A stretch of DNA of 64,000 bases from Nyssa sinensis (lineage: Eukaryota; Streptophyta; Magnoliopsida; Cornales; Nyssaceae), in assembly GCA_008638375.1 (NCBI GenBank), contig CM018043.1, positions 55,688,947 through 55,752,946 on the forward strand. The letters are read 5' to 3'. A program made the position numbers and the translations under genes. Shown piece by piece: positions 21,865 through 33,559 of the stretch; positions within the stretch are counted from its first letter, which is position 1, and every line of letters begins with the position of its first letter. The notes below the pieces were generated by a model, which searched no databases, was not told where the DNA came from, and saw only the letters and a list, made by a program, of their open reading frames with translations.

Positions 21865-24800
21865 TTTTTTTTTTTTTATCAGCAAAAAGAAGAATCTTAT
21901 TGATAAAACAAAGTACAAGGAGTACAAAATTTGCATAAAAAAGAAGAGAGAAACAAAGAAAAAGGAACAAAAGGAAACCCAACAAAAGGATTGAAAAAGA
22001 AAATGAGTTTGGTCCCAATCAGGATCAACTTTAATCTAGAGGATGAGTCTGCGACAGTTAATTACATTCTGAAAGTTGAAAATCAAATCGATGATGGAGT
22101 ATGAAAAGCACCCTTTTTTTTATTTTATCCAAAAAGGAAGTTTGGATTTAATCAAATCCTGAACATGAATCCAACGTGGCTTAACCTTGTTGAAGATATA
22201 TTCATTCCTTAACTTTTAGATAGACCACATGATGGTGAAGGAGATTGTCTCCCAGATCAGCTTATGCACCTTCTTGAAGTTAAAACCTTGCCACCAATCA
22301 AGGGTTTCTTTGATAGAATTAGGCGATGCCCATTGAAGAACCCACCATTTGATACAATCTGACCAAATTTTTCATAATTCACGACAAAGTAAAAGAAGAT
22401 GATCTGTGGTTTCTAATTCCAAACTACAGAAGGGACATAAGCATTTATCAATGGAGTTGAGAATTCCTAACTTGAGTAGGTAATCAACGGTTTTGATATG
22501 GTTATTCTAGGCTAACCAGCCGAAGAACTAAACTTTTATAGGGGTTGCATTATACCAAATAAGATTTGCAATTTGGGCTAGAGAGTAATCAAAGCATGAG
22601 TATAAGGATTTAACTGAGAAGAGACCGGAGGAGTTAATCTTCCAGACCAAGATGCCTTGTTTAGCATCCAACATAGGAGGAACATCACGCAAGATATATT
22701 GGATTCTAGATAACTCTGCTTCCTTCCAAGCTATTAAGCGACGACGAAGCATTAGGTTCCATTCTCCATTCTTACCTTTTAGAGCTACAAAGCTGGCAAG
22801 ACTACCTTCTTTTAACTTTGATAAATTGAAAAGCCTAGGGAATGAAGATATTAGAGAAGAGTTCCCAGCCCATATTTCATGCCAGAAGGATTTATTGAGT
22901 CCGTTGCCAACAACAATGCTCACATTAGACACAAAGAATTCAAAAAGATTTGGACATCTTTCTTTTAGAATGAGGATGTCCAGCCAAAGTCTGGATAGAT
23001 TGTGTCTAGACTCTAGTTTTGGAAGCCAATCTCCACTGAAATAATGGTATTTTGCTGATAAAAGTTTTTTCTAGAGAGAATTCTTTTCAATGTTGAATCT
23101 CCACCACCACTTAAAGAGAAGGCATTCGTTCATAAATTTTAGATTTTTGAGGCCCAAACCGTCGGATTGCTTACTTGAAGTGCATTTCTCCCACTTGATT
23201 AAGTGAAGTTTTCTTTTTAAGTCACTGTCACCCCACAAGAATCTTGATTGAATCTTGTCAATCAAATTCGCAACTGATGCAGGCATTTTAAATAAAGATA
23301 GAAAATAAAGGGGAAGATTCTGAAAGACCGATTTGATTAAAGTTATTCTACCACCAAAAGAGAGGAACCTTCTTTTCCATAAGGCCAACTTCACTTTGAA
23401 ATTGTCAATAACAGGAACCCAAGTCTTCTTTACTCTGGGGTTAGCACCTAAAGGTAGACCAAGATACTTCACAGGCAAGGTTTTGACATTGCATTTTAGG
23501 ATATCGACTATGTCCTTTATGAGATCAGCAAAGACACCCACCCCACAAGCATCACTCTTGTGAAAGTTGATTTTCAGGCCTGAAAGGACTTCAAAGCATC
23601 TCAGAATTCTTTTGATGTTCACGATTTTAGACTTCTCAGCATTGCAAAAGACTATCGTGTCATCTGCGAATTGAAGATGGTTAACGACTGTCCCATTAGC
23701 CCTAATGGAGACTCCTGAAATAAAGCCTAGAGCTTTGGCTCTTTTAAATAAGATGTTTAGTCCTTCAACAACAATGTTAAAAAGGAAAGGCGATAAGGGG
23801 TCGCCTTGCCTTAAACCTTTTTCCAAACTAAATTCAGAAGATGGGGATCCATTTACTATAACTGAAATTTTCGGAGTTGAGATGCATTCATTTATCCACT
23901 TCACCCATTTTGAGCCAAAACTAAAGTTTTCCATAAAGTTTAGAAGGAAGTTCTAGTTTACAATATCAAAGGCTTTCTCAAAGTCTAGCTTGAGAAGGAT
24001 GCCCTTCTTTTTATTCTTTTTCCACTAGTCCACCACTTTATTTGCCATAAGAACCCCATCCAATATGAATCTACCTTCTAAGAAGGCTGATTGACTTTTA
24101 TCAATAATTGACGGAAGAGCCTTCTTTAATCTTGAGCATAGAATTTTAGTAAGAATTTTATAGATGCAGCCGACTAGGCTGATAGGTCTGAAATCCCCCA
24201 AGACTAACGCTTTGCTCTTCTTTGGAATCAAAACAACAAAGGAAGAATTAATGCCTGAGACCAGTATAGCATTTTCATGAAACTCTTTTAAAAATTGCAT
24301 AACATCAGCCTTAATCACTTTCCAACATTTCTTGATCCAAAGAAAGTTGAAGCCTTCCAAATTTCGGGTTCAGAGAACTCAGATTCAAGAGAAGAAGAAA
24401 GATTATGGTAAAGGGATTTATCAAAGGGGCTCGCTAACAAAGGTCTCACTTTTTAGATGTCGAAAAAGATAGAATGGAAATGCTTGCTTATCTCTGATTT
24501 TACCAAATGTGGATCTGTGATGTCTATTCCATTGACTGGAATGGAATTAATGGTGTTTCTGTTCTGCCCACCTTTAGCTAAGAGATGGAAGAATCTCGAG
24601 TTCTTACCACCATTAGCAAGCCAGTTTGCTTTGGACTTTTGGAGCCATATAGATTCAAACATCCTTCCGAACCTCTAAACATCGCATTTGAGATCCTTGT
24701 ATTTGAGGGATTCACCACGATCCAGAGGTCTGGATTCTACGATGACATCCATGGAGTGTATATCTTCTTCGGCCTTTTCAAGATTAGTGATGATGTTTCC

Positions 24801-26565
24801 AAACTCGTTTAAATTCCAAGACTTTAGATAGGCTCTAAGACTTTGCATTTTTTTCAAGAGTTTGAATCTAGCTGATCCATTAAATTGGGACTCATTCTAA
24901 AATTTTTCAACTTTCGGAAGGAAATGAGGGTGAGAAATCCATGCATTGATAAATTTGAATGGCTGAGGACCCCAATCCCTTAAATCCTCCATCAGAATGA
25001 TAGGGTTATGATCTGAGAGTGATCTTGGAAGGCCCCAGACTTTGAAGTTGAAGTGCTCAATCCATTCTGGGTGCAATAAAAAATGGTCTAGCCTACTCCA
25101 TTTGTCTTCTTCATGCGATTTGCACCATGTGAATTGTCTACCCAGTAGCGGGAGATCTGAAAATTCCATTAGATCTATGAAATTGTTAAAATCCTTCATT
25201 CCTTTATCTCTCCTCGAGCAACCACTTCTTTCTGTAATGAATCTGATTTCATTGAAATCGTCGCCCTCGCACCATGGAAAGGCGAACTGCTGCTTCAAGT
25301 TGGTCAAAACATCCCAAAATTGCTTTCAAATCCTTGCCTCATTTGGGGCATGGATATTTATAATGCAGCATGAAAAGTTCGGGAGAAGAGTACCTGATAT
25401 GAGAATAAAATGATGGTTGCAGCAACAATATGAGATGGAAAAAACTTTTGAATTCCAAATACACAGGAGACCTTCTGAGTTACCCATTGAGTTTACTTCC
25501 ATGTAATCGAAGCTATCCTAAGGCCATACGGATTGTACAAAGAACTTGTCTATGTAAGATTTTTTCGTTTCTTGAAGTAGTTGGAAATCAACCTTCCTTT
25601 CCAAGATTAAATTTCTTAGCTTCCTTTTCTTTTCGGGTCTACCCAACCCTCTGATATTCCAAGATAAAATAATCATAAAATAGATGGGAAATTTGAACAC
25701 CCATAGAGAATCCTTATAGTGGTTCTGCTCGAGTTCTCTGAGCAAAATCTCGGCTATCTTTCTCTTTAAGTTCAACGATCCTGTTGCTGAGTTCTTGCTT
25801 CATACCACTGTACACCAAACCAAGGGCTTTACCTAGATCGTTTATGGCATGAGCTTCTTCCAGCATATTATTCTTTAGGTTAAGAAGGACTGGGAGAAAG
25901 ATGGCAGTGGCTGTTAATTGAAGAATTACACTTTTCTTCTTGCTGGGTTTGGTCTTTACAAGAGACCGAAAGGAACCAATTGGGTTGAAAAATCCTATGT
26001 CAGTGTTTGGGCGAGAATTTGATCGAGGGATTTTTTTCTGTTTGTTGGGGGTTGGCTTCTTTTTAGATTGGGAAAGGGAGAGTTGTTTGAAAGGTAAAGT
26101 TGCAGGATAGGATTGTGATTGGGTTGGTTTTTGAGGCTGCTTGAGGAAATTCTATGATGCAAAACTAGAGACCAGGATTGGGTCCTTTGAAGGCCAACAA
26201 CTTTTGTTGCATCTTGGCCCAACAGGATTTCTAAATGTATGTATATCAGGGTATTTACTTAACGGGCCACTTATGCTTCTCATGGGCTTAACTAGCCCAT
26301 TTACCTCTAGATTTGAGTTTTGAATTACTTTTGAGACTTGCATCCCATTTTCATCTGAATATGGGTTTTGGGAAGCAATGGGCGTAATAATAACCTCGCC
26401 GCTTGTGGTACAGTCTTTTCCATTCTCCACACACTATAATATCTCATCAACTATAGAGTTGTCAGCGAAGTTGTCTGCCTTTGCGTAGTTACTTAGAGTG
26501 GCTTTTGTGAGAGTCCAAATTTTCTTTCCCTTCCAGTAAACATCTTGGCAAAATTGAAGTAAGCA
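21865..26565 (-). mobile_element. L1-type LINE, nearly full ORF2, minus strand, decayed
   Basis: The poly(A) appears as a T run at about 21866-21879. Reading on the minus strand upward, the ORF2 zinc-binding region lies near 22.4-22.9 kb. The reverse transcriptase is at 23.07-24.36 kb, with GDFRPISLVGCIYKI, KGLRQGDPLSPFLF and the catalytic FADD. The apurinic endonuclease is at 24.9-25.68 kb, with ILSWNIRGLGR at its start and an SDHNPI motif at its end. Remains of ORF1 lie at 25.8-26.5 kb. Frameshifts and stops divide ORF2 into at least six pieces. The 5' end near 26565 is approximate because no target duplication was convincing. Confidence 0.88.
23071..25676 (-). pseudogene. LINE ORF2 endonuclease and reverse transcriptase, broken
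   Basis: ORF2 starts with an ATG at about 25676, before ILSWNIRGLG. Open pieces are 25518-25676, 24897-25307, 24453-24662, 24025-24360 and 23071-23934. The last carries the reverse transcriptase palm with NHLQFADDTIVF. A stop at about 24022-24024 and several frameshifts separate the pieces, so no active enzyme is expected. The pieces align in order with plant L1 ORF2 proteins. Confidence 0.85.
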
Positions 26566-27403
26566 TTATGGTATTTTTGATTCATCATATCAAATGCGTT
26601 AAATTATACATAACAGGAGGTCCAATTTTAAATCTAAACATTCAGAAACGATTACCAATGCATTTGGATAGCTATATATGATTGTTCAAAAAACATTGGT
26701 CTAGGAATCACCCAGAACGATGAATTTGAAGTAGCACGGACTGCTCAATTCATATCAACCATATATTAGGGGGACTTATTTATTTATTTATTTGCTCTTC
26801 TATTTTCATGATTTACATCTTGTTAAAAAACAAAGAAAAAAAAAGAACTTGGAAAAAGGATTATAAACCATGCATGGAAAATCCGAAGAAGAAAAGAAGC
26901 AACTACAGTATACACCAAGTCCTTGAAAGCACTTGGTCTGGGTGACTGTTTGGCCCAGCGGTCTGGGTGGTTAAAGATAGCGTCTTGAAGAGAAGCTAAA
27001 ATTTGCACGGAGCTTTTGAGGAAAACGCTAAAATTTGCATGGAAATTGCTCCGCCGAATACGAGGTAAGTATGGAGAATAAACCATACAAGGATAACACA
27101 CACAAATTGAGAAACTGTACATTAACAGTGTTACTTCTCCCATCTACATCAATTGAACTTGAAGCAACACAAGTTTTAATGGATCATTCATGCTTAATTT
27201 AGTCAGGGAACATTTTACAAAAAGATCAATTTGCTCCACTAAAACATGAACATTCTTCATTGAGGTTGATTCTTCCCTGATGAGTAACAGAAAAAGGGCC
27301 TCGAAACCTTGAACAAATGATAAAGAAACTAACAAAGTAAGTTCAATCTTTTAACATTTCTGAGCACCAGAATGCTTCCAGGGGAAGCAAAGGCTGAGGG
27401 TGG
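26566..27403. other. intergenic, 3' flank of the bHLH gene
   Basis: No gene was recognised. The bHLH110-like transcript (minus strand) would end in the right part of this stretch. Confidence 0.5.
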
Positions 27404-28004
27404 TCAGATGCTGCCATTGGAAGCAGAGATATATGATGTAAAAGATAGGGGAACAAGGCAAAGCCCTCTACTTCTGAGATCTTGCTTCAGCGCTTCCTTT
27501 TGGTCCTCCATGTTTGAATTCTATCGTATATACATACAAATATCAATCAGTACTGAGATCTTTCGTATTGGGAATGCATGAAAAAATTAATGTTACAAGA
27601 CTTGTAGCTCTTTTAAGAATTCACCATAATGGGTTGAACCAAGAAATCAATTCCTTACCATTTGCACTGTTCTACAAGGCTTGCTGCAGTATGACTTCAT
27701 ATAGGGCACGCTCAGTGTCTGCGGGAAATGAAGACTGGTTTTGAGTGGGATTTATTACACAATCCATATTTTCGATCAGTTCATTTTAACGTCTGTTTTT
27801 CACTTGTAACGGTTTACATAACTTTTTTTTTATTCCACAGCCAAATGCTCATAAAGAAAACAACAGAAAGTAGGGTGTTGGAGTCACCTGGATCTGCTCT
27901 TGAAGAAACTGTATATATCCTATAGCTTCTGTTAATACGGACGCTGTATCCGTCTGCATGTTCATCCATTATTAAAATTGTTCTATAAGCATGGCCAAAC
28001 ATAT

Positions 28005-28071
<67 letters not shown>

Positions 28072-31000
28072 GAGATATATAGTACCTTGCCGAAAGGTGC
28101 CACCAACCTGTGAAGAGCTGCAATCCTGTCCCCTAATTTCTCCTTTCGGACCTAATATATATAATGCCAAAAGTAGTGTATAATAATCTATATACAAAAA
28201 TATTAAGCTGAAAATTAATGTGGTTATAATTTCCTCCCATGCATATTTATCACCTTAAATGGTTGACATGAAGACTGTGACATGAATCGTGGCTTCTTAG
28301 CTGCTTCAGGGGTTGCCTTGGGTCCAGAAAAAGTACTGAGTACTCTCTTTGTTGTTGTAACTTCATCCCTGAAGCCCGATGTCTTCAAAACCAAGGGGAA
28401 GAGTTCAGTCCACTGATATATATATATATATATATATATATAGGTATGAGAGAGAGTACTGTCAAACTTAATATAATTAAATTGGGAAACATAATTTTCT
28501 CTGAAAGGATGTTCATAAAATGCAAGAAGCACCCTTAGTACCAAAGTCAAAGAAAAATGAATTTAGAAGGGGCGGAAAATAAAACAACACAAAAGGTTTC
28601 ATCCATCTAAAGGTTTTGGAGTAGTAGACGATACAAGCCACCTCGCTGTAAATATTTTTCATGTCTTAATATGATAGTTATCTCAAGCACACATATGGCT
28701 TCAGCATTAACCATAAATAACAATATATATTGTGAATCCTTGGACTGCCATAGAAACCTCCCTGGAGAACTGGAATATTAGCTTCAACTTCAATTTCTGT
28801 AATGGTATTTTCAACAGCCAAGGACCCTAGGGGTCTGTTAGAGTTTTTGTTTTTTTTATTTTTTTGGCTTTTTTAGGCTTGTCTGAATGTAGTGTCTTTT
28901 GTTGGGTGGTTTTTCTACCCTTGCAGTATAGTTTTTTTTTTTTTCATCTTTTAATATATTTCAAATTCCCAACAAAAAAAAAAAAAAACATTTGAAACTT
29001 TATTTCAATATCAATGAAATGAAACAGTGTTATTTCAAAAAATGTTGTAGCATTAACACTTTTTTGGTCATGGCAATGTGCCAATCTAGTTGGAATATTG
29101 TCTTCTTGCTCATGTTTTTAGTACTCCCTTTCTCTTTCTCTTCTCTTTATTGATGTATTCTGTGTACTCATTGTACTCTTTTTCATTAATAAAAGTTTTC
29201 TTTTTTGTTGATGAAAATTTTTTTTATCACAATGATCATATTACATTATATGTATTATAAACTTGTAACATATACAAGAATATCAAAAGAACCCATATAT
29301 ATTACATATCAAAGTACTTATTCTAACTATCACTATCAAATAAGTCTCTAATATGAGCTTGGACAGACAATAACACTTGTATACCTTTTTTTAGGCTCCT
29401 AATATAAAACGTGCTTATCTCAAAACATATTTCAATAAATTATCTATATATTTTACCACTTGATTATATTTTCCACTAGCTCATAATTAATAAAATCCTA
29501 ATATGCCATATGAATAAGAGCAAAAACTTCTAATATTATTCATAAAAACTAGTAATATTATCAAAATGATGCGGAGTGGTGGTGGAGGAAATTGTATATA
29601 TTGACATAGCTAAAGAAGAAGAAGAAGAAACCTACTTTGTTGGAGCTGTTTGATGATTTATCCCTTGAATGATTGTGTCCCAAAGACATTCTTTCTTTAA
29701 TAACAGCAAAATTATCGTGTGAAGACTGGTTACAACTGATCCCACCATTGTTTGTAGAGGTCAAGAGATCCAAAGCTAATGAAGAAGACATATCCACGTT
29801 TGACATCTCTGTAGTTGGAATATGGCTGAAGTTATAATTACTACATGAAGTTAAACCTGCAAATACACGTGTATATATCAGTACTTTCAGCATTTGAGAG
29901 CATATTTCTAGCTCGCTTGAAGCTGTGGTCCACTGGTTAGCAATTCTCACCGAGATCAAATACATGTAGTTGGTCTCGGTTGATGCAGCTTGTGGAATGC
30001 AATTGGGATTCTTCTATGTTAGAGAGGCTGCCAGTCATATCACTAAATTTTGGGAAACAATGTGACATAACCTCCTTGATCTTCCCCGCGGGCTGCCGTG
30101 TTTCAGCTGATTGATCGGTGAAGCTTCTTGCATCACAAAAACTAATATCTTGAATCGTAGAGGTTTTGACAGAAGGGGTTTGATTGGCATTCTTTGGCCA
30201 GATATCTCTTGATGAGTTTGGAAGGATTTCATTCATGTATGTGTCGTAGGCCTTTCCATTCCTGCATGAATATCATATAAAAGATGGTAATGACTACTTA
30301 ATATGATATGGTTTTCTTCTTTTTCATTTTTTCCCCTTTTCTGTTTTGTGGTTATGTATAAACAATATTCTCACACCCTAGCTAGAAAATTAACTAGTGT
30401 GTGTGTGTGTGTATGTGTGTATGTATGTATGTATATTGAGAAATAAACAATAGAGAAGAATTCATTGACAATATCTACGAGAGGAGGTTTACAATAAATG
30501 AAGAGGCCTCCTCCGGCTAAATAGAAACATCATAAACATTTTCGACATGGAGAACAAAATCTATGAGCAACAGAGTTGACACAGCGATAAACAAAGTTAC
30601 ATTCATAAGAAAGAAAACTGTGAAAGTAGCAATTTAATCTCCGCGATATTATTAAGGCAATAAGATCAACCTAGGTACTAAAATTTATATCTCTGGCACC
30701 TGAAGTGAAGGTGTATTGATTCAAAAATATAAAAGAATATTGGGTATGATTGCCAGGAATAAATTGAAAGTAAAGAAGTTTGAAAATCATTATAGTACTG
30801 AAATATCATTAATTTTCTTCCTCCATAATGAAACATGAATAATATTGAAAAATAAAGTGAATTATATTCCCTAATCTTAATTATTAGTAATTTTTCACTT
30901 CATGGGTATTGTTGAACCCTTCGTAAAACAAATTTAAACCCTTGTACCAGCTCACTCTTTAAGTATTCTTATGTTTTAACACTTGGAAAGAAAAAACTTG

Positions 31001-31142
31001 AGAGATCAGAATACAGTTGGACTTACAATATGATGCTCGGGTTCCAGTCATGGATGGTTGATACTGCATAGCCAGATTGGGTTGCTAAAGAACACAACCC
31101 AACAAATTGTTGATGGAGCTGATAAAGATTTGCGGAGTCCAT
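27404..31142 (-). CDS. bHLH110: bHLH110-like transcription factor, eight exons
   Basis: Exons on the minus strand are 31027-31142, 29951-30261, 29636-29856, 28254-28412, 28086-28151, 27888-27953, 27659-27718 and 27404-27520. All introns have GT and AG ends and the phases match, giving 371 residues. The protein starts [12 protein letters not shown], as in Arabidopsis bHLH110. Exon 4 ends in the conserved KKPR...CQPFK. Exons 5 and 6 form the helix-loop-helix ([13 protein letters not shown], then [20 protein letters not shown]), exon 7 has TLSVPYMK, and exon 8 has the family tail [13 protein letters not shown]. The basic region lacks the usual H-E-R DNA contacts, as in this whole subgroup. The role is nuclear and regulatory; targets are unknown. 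The exon 8 acceptor is the least certain; a later AG would drop the first few residues. The LHRLV in helix 1 replaces the more usual LQQLV. Confidence 0.88.
28011..28070. repeat. (CT)n microsatellite in bHLH intron 5
   Basis: About 29 CT units lie between exons 5 and 6, only about 16 bases past the exon 5 donor. In the transcript it reads as (GA)n. Confidence 0.95.
28418..28442. repeat. (AT)n microsatellite beside bHLH exon 4
   Basis: About 12 AT units lie directly upstream, in transcript sense, of the exon 4 acceptor, where a pyrimidine tract would normally be. Confidence 0.9.
28826..29225 (+). mobile_element. LINE 3'-end-like fragments in bHLH intron 3
   Basis: Two T-rich stretches end in A runs or AATAAAAG-type tails. 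The second, with TTGTACTC and CATTAATAAAAG near 29165-29200, resembles the 3' ends of the two LINEs in this window. No coding part remains, so the call is weak. Confidence 0.35.
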
Positions 31143-31390
31143 TATATAATGATTTTGTTGATGACTTGAAGATCCCAATATAGGGTAATAATAATTGACT
31201 CTAGCTGGGAAACTTTCACTCTATTCAAAGAAACAGTTCAGATGATTCAAACAAAAACTCCCCCTTTTTCAGTCACTTTTCTTGCCAAGCTTTCTCTTTA
31301 ATTAGTAGTACTCTTCTCTTATCTCAAGCCTTGCCTTATAAAGTAGCCTTTGAAAGCAAGAGAAGAGTACAATTATATGAACACACCATG

Positions 31391-31429
<39 letters not shown>

Positions 31430-31825
31430 CTATATCTATATGTGTGGCAAAGGACTGGAGAATAATCATGGCAATTATGGCCTTTTCTTCCCGCATGTTG
31501 ATGGCAATTTTATCACATAGCATATTGTCGGTATCAATATGCCATAAAACTGAGGAAAATGGACTGAACCCAAAAAGAGCACAGAAGGATGTGCTCTGCA
31601 CCATGCCATGCCCCCATCGCACCCATAATCAGTTTTTTTGTGTACTATATATATTTTTTATTGGCTAATAAAAATGGGGAGGTCCACCTATTTTTGCAGA
31701 CCTAGCTTAGGGATCCACTACAGCAATGCTACTTTGAGTTTTGTACTGATGTGGCTTTGGTGGGATGATATCATATTGATGTCATTGGTCGAAGGAAATG
31801 ATGCAAACATTGTGGCCCTAAAGAA
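31143..31825. other. bHLH promoter region and intergenic
   Basis: This is the upstream region of the minus-strand bHLH gene. A CA/TA compound microsatellite lies at 31389-31441. No other gene was recognised. Confidence 0.5.
31389..31441. repeat. (CA)n(TA)n compound microsatellite
   Basis: About ten CA units run into TA units and a short TATC stretch, some 250 bp upstream of the bHLH start codon. Confidence 0.9.
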
Positions 31826-31830
31826 ATTCT

Positions 31831-32905
31831 TGTCAATCAGTATTATACAATCTGTTTTATTTTAACAATAAAGTAATAAAAAAAATATAAAACTTATTTT
31901 TTGTATGCTATAAATATAAAAGTATTTTTTTGTATTCCATAAATACAGAACAAGTTTTTGGAACAGACCAAATCTAGTATTTGACGCTATTTTCTTAAAA
32001 CAGAATACACTTTTGTACTTGGTGTTTACCACTGAATGGACGTTTGCCTCTCAAAATGAAGTGATCTCACACAAAAAAGAATCACTGTAGTCTCTGCGTA
32101 CAGTGAACCAGACTTATGTTTCAGAACTCTCTCAAACTATATGAACACACAGAAAATGTAATGAATTCAATGCAATGAATGTAGGTGCATAGGTGTTGTT
32201 TATATAGAGTATTCGTGTCTGTTTGGTACAGACACGAACCTTATAGTCGCAATTGTTCAATGAAAATCTGCAAACGATTCAGTCAAAATTCAAACCCAAA
32301 GTTTAATCGCAAAACGTCGTCGTTTTTTTGGATTTAAACCAAAACCAAACGCAATCGCAAAACAACAGTGTTGGAATTAATTAATTTGGTAACTAAACGA
32401 CAGTGTTTTGGACTGTTTCTAATAGTAACAGAAACGGCAGTGTGTTAAAAAATATTTAAATGAATTTTTTCAAAAAGATATACATAGCGAGCCAAGGCCC
32501 AAACCCAAACCCGAACCCGATGCGCGGCAGCGGCGTGCACATGTGTGGTGAACGAAGCAAGTGCTAGGTCCTCCCCCTTCCACAAAACTTAGGTGCCCCT
32601 TAAGGCCCAAACCTTCCTTCAAGGTAATTGTATATATACTTTTTAAAAGTCTTGTACTTATCGTATGTGGGACACAAACTTTTCACAAGTTTCAAGCTTT
32701 CGTTACCATTTCCAAGTAGTAATGTTTGGAGGCAATTTCTCATTCACTCCTTAATGATTTTGAGCAATCCAATACATGATCTTAATCTCCTCATGGAGGA
32801 GAATACATTTTCATATGAACCCACCAAAATTAATGTGTGAGGCTTACTTTAATTTTAGCTCAAAGATAGCTAATTATTATGCTCAAAAATTCACTTTTCC
32901 CAATA
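31831..32905 (-). repeat. 3' LTR of the minus-strand copia element
   Basis: 1075 bp. In element sense it starts TATTGGGAAAAG, where the expected TGTTGG start has G changed to A, and ends CTGATTGACA. It contains a 57-bp stretch (about 32024-32080) missing from the other LTR. Confidence 0.88.
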
Positions 32906-33559
32906 ATCTTCCACATGACTGAAATTGACTGAAAGTAATGCAAATGATATGCAGACACTTAGAGAAAGTTCTGTTGGAAATATTCTGCATAGAGGAAGAT
33001 AGCTTATGGCCTTGAACCTTCCATTGTGAAATACTATTGGGGTTACTGGTTGTTCAGTGAACATGATGTCTTGAACTGTCCAATCGTTTGTGTAAACCAT
33101 GACAATAGTATTCACACAGAATCTTTCCTGACATAGTTGGTTCTTATAATTGTATTCATTTTGACCTTGAACAATTCCTGGTTTCATGAGTACTCCTAGA
33201 AAATTTATCCTTCATCATTCTGATAGAACCGGCCTAGTTCACACTCACATAGGTGATTTTTTATTAAGAGTATCATGCTATACCACACTTGTATTTAACA
33301 AGATATAAGAATTATTAAAAGTTTAGCTTATCCTATTTAATGCTACATGCATCACTTATTCTTATCAAAGGAATGGATAGGAGATTTATCTCTATAGTGA
33401 TCTTAATGAGTCACATACAATTCGATTGTCCCTTTGAACCTAGATCTTAGAATTTTCAGTCCGCTAGGTTGGGTTACCATTATGGTGATTCTTAGTGTAT
33501 AAGTTTTAAGCTCATTCCCCTCGATGATTTATTCACTTGCTCTCTGGTCAAACCTTTGG

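Noticed and set aside
22652..23044. 130-residue + strand frame
   Set aside because: It is antisense to the LINE ORF2 zinc-binding region, which has the real motif support.
27372..27581. 69-residue + strand frame
   Set aside because: It is the antisense shadow of the last bHLH exon (27404-27520).
32628..32840. 70-residue frame, also found at 38522-38734
   Set aside because: The similarity between the two is explained by the two LTRs of one copia element. The frame is non-coding LTR sequence.
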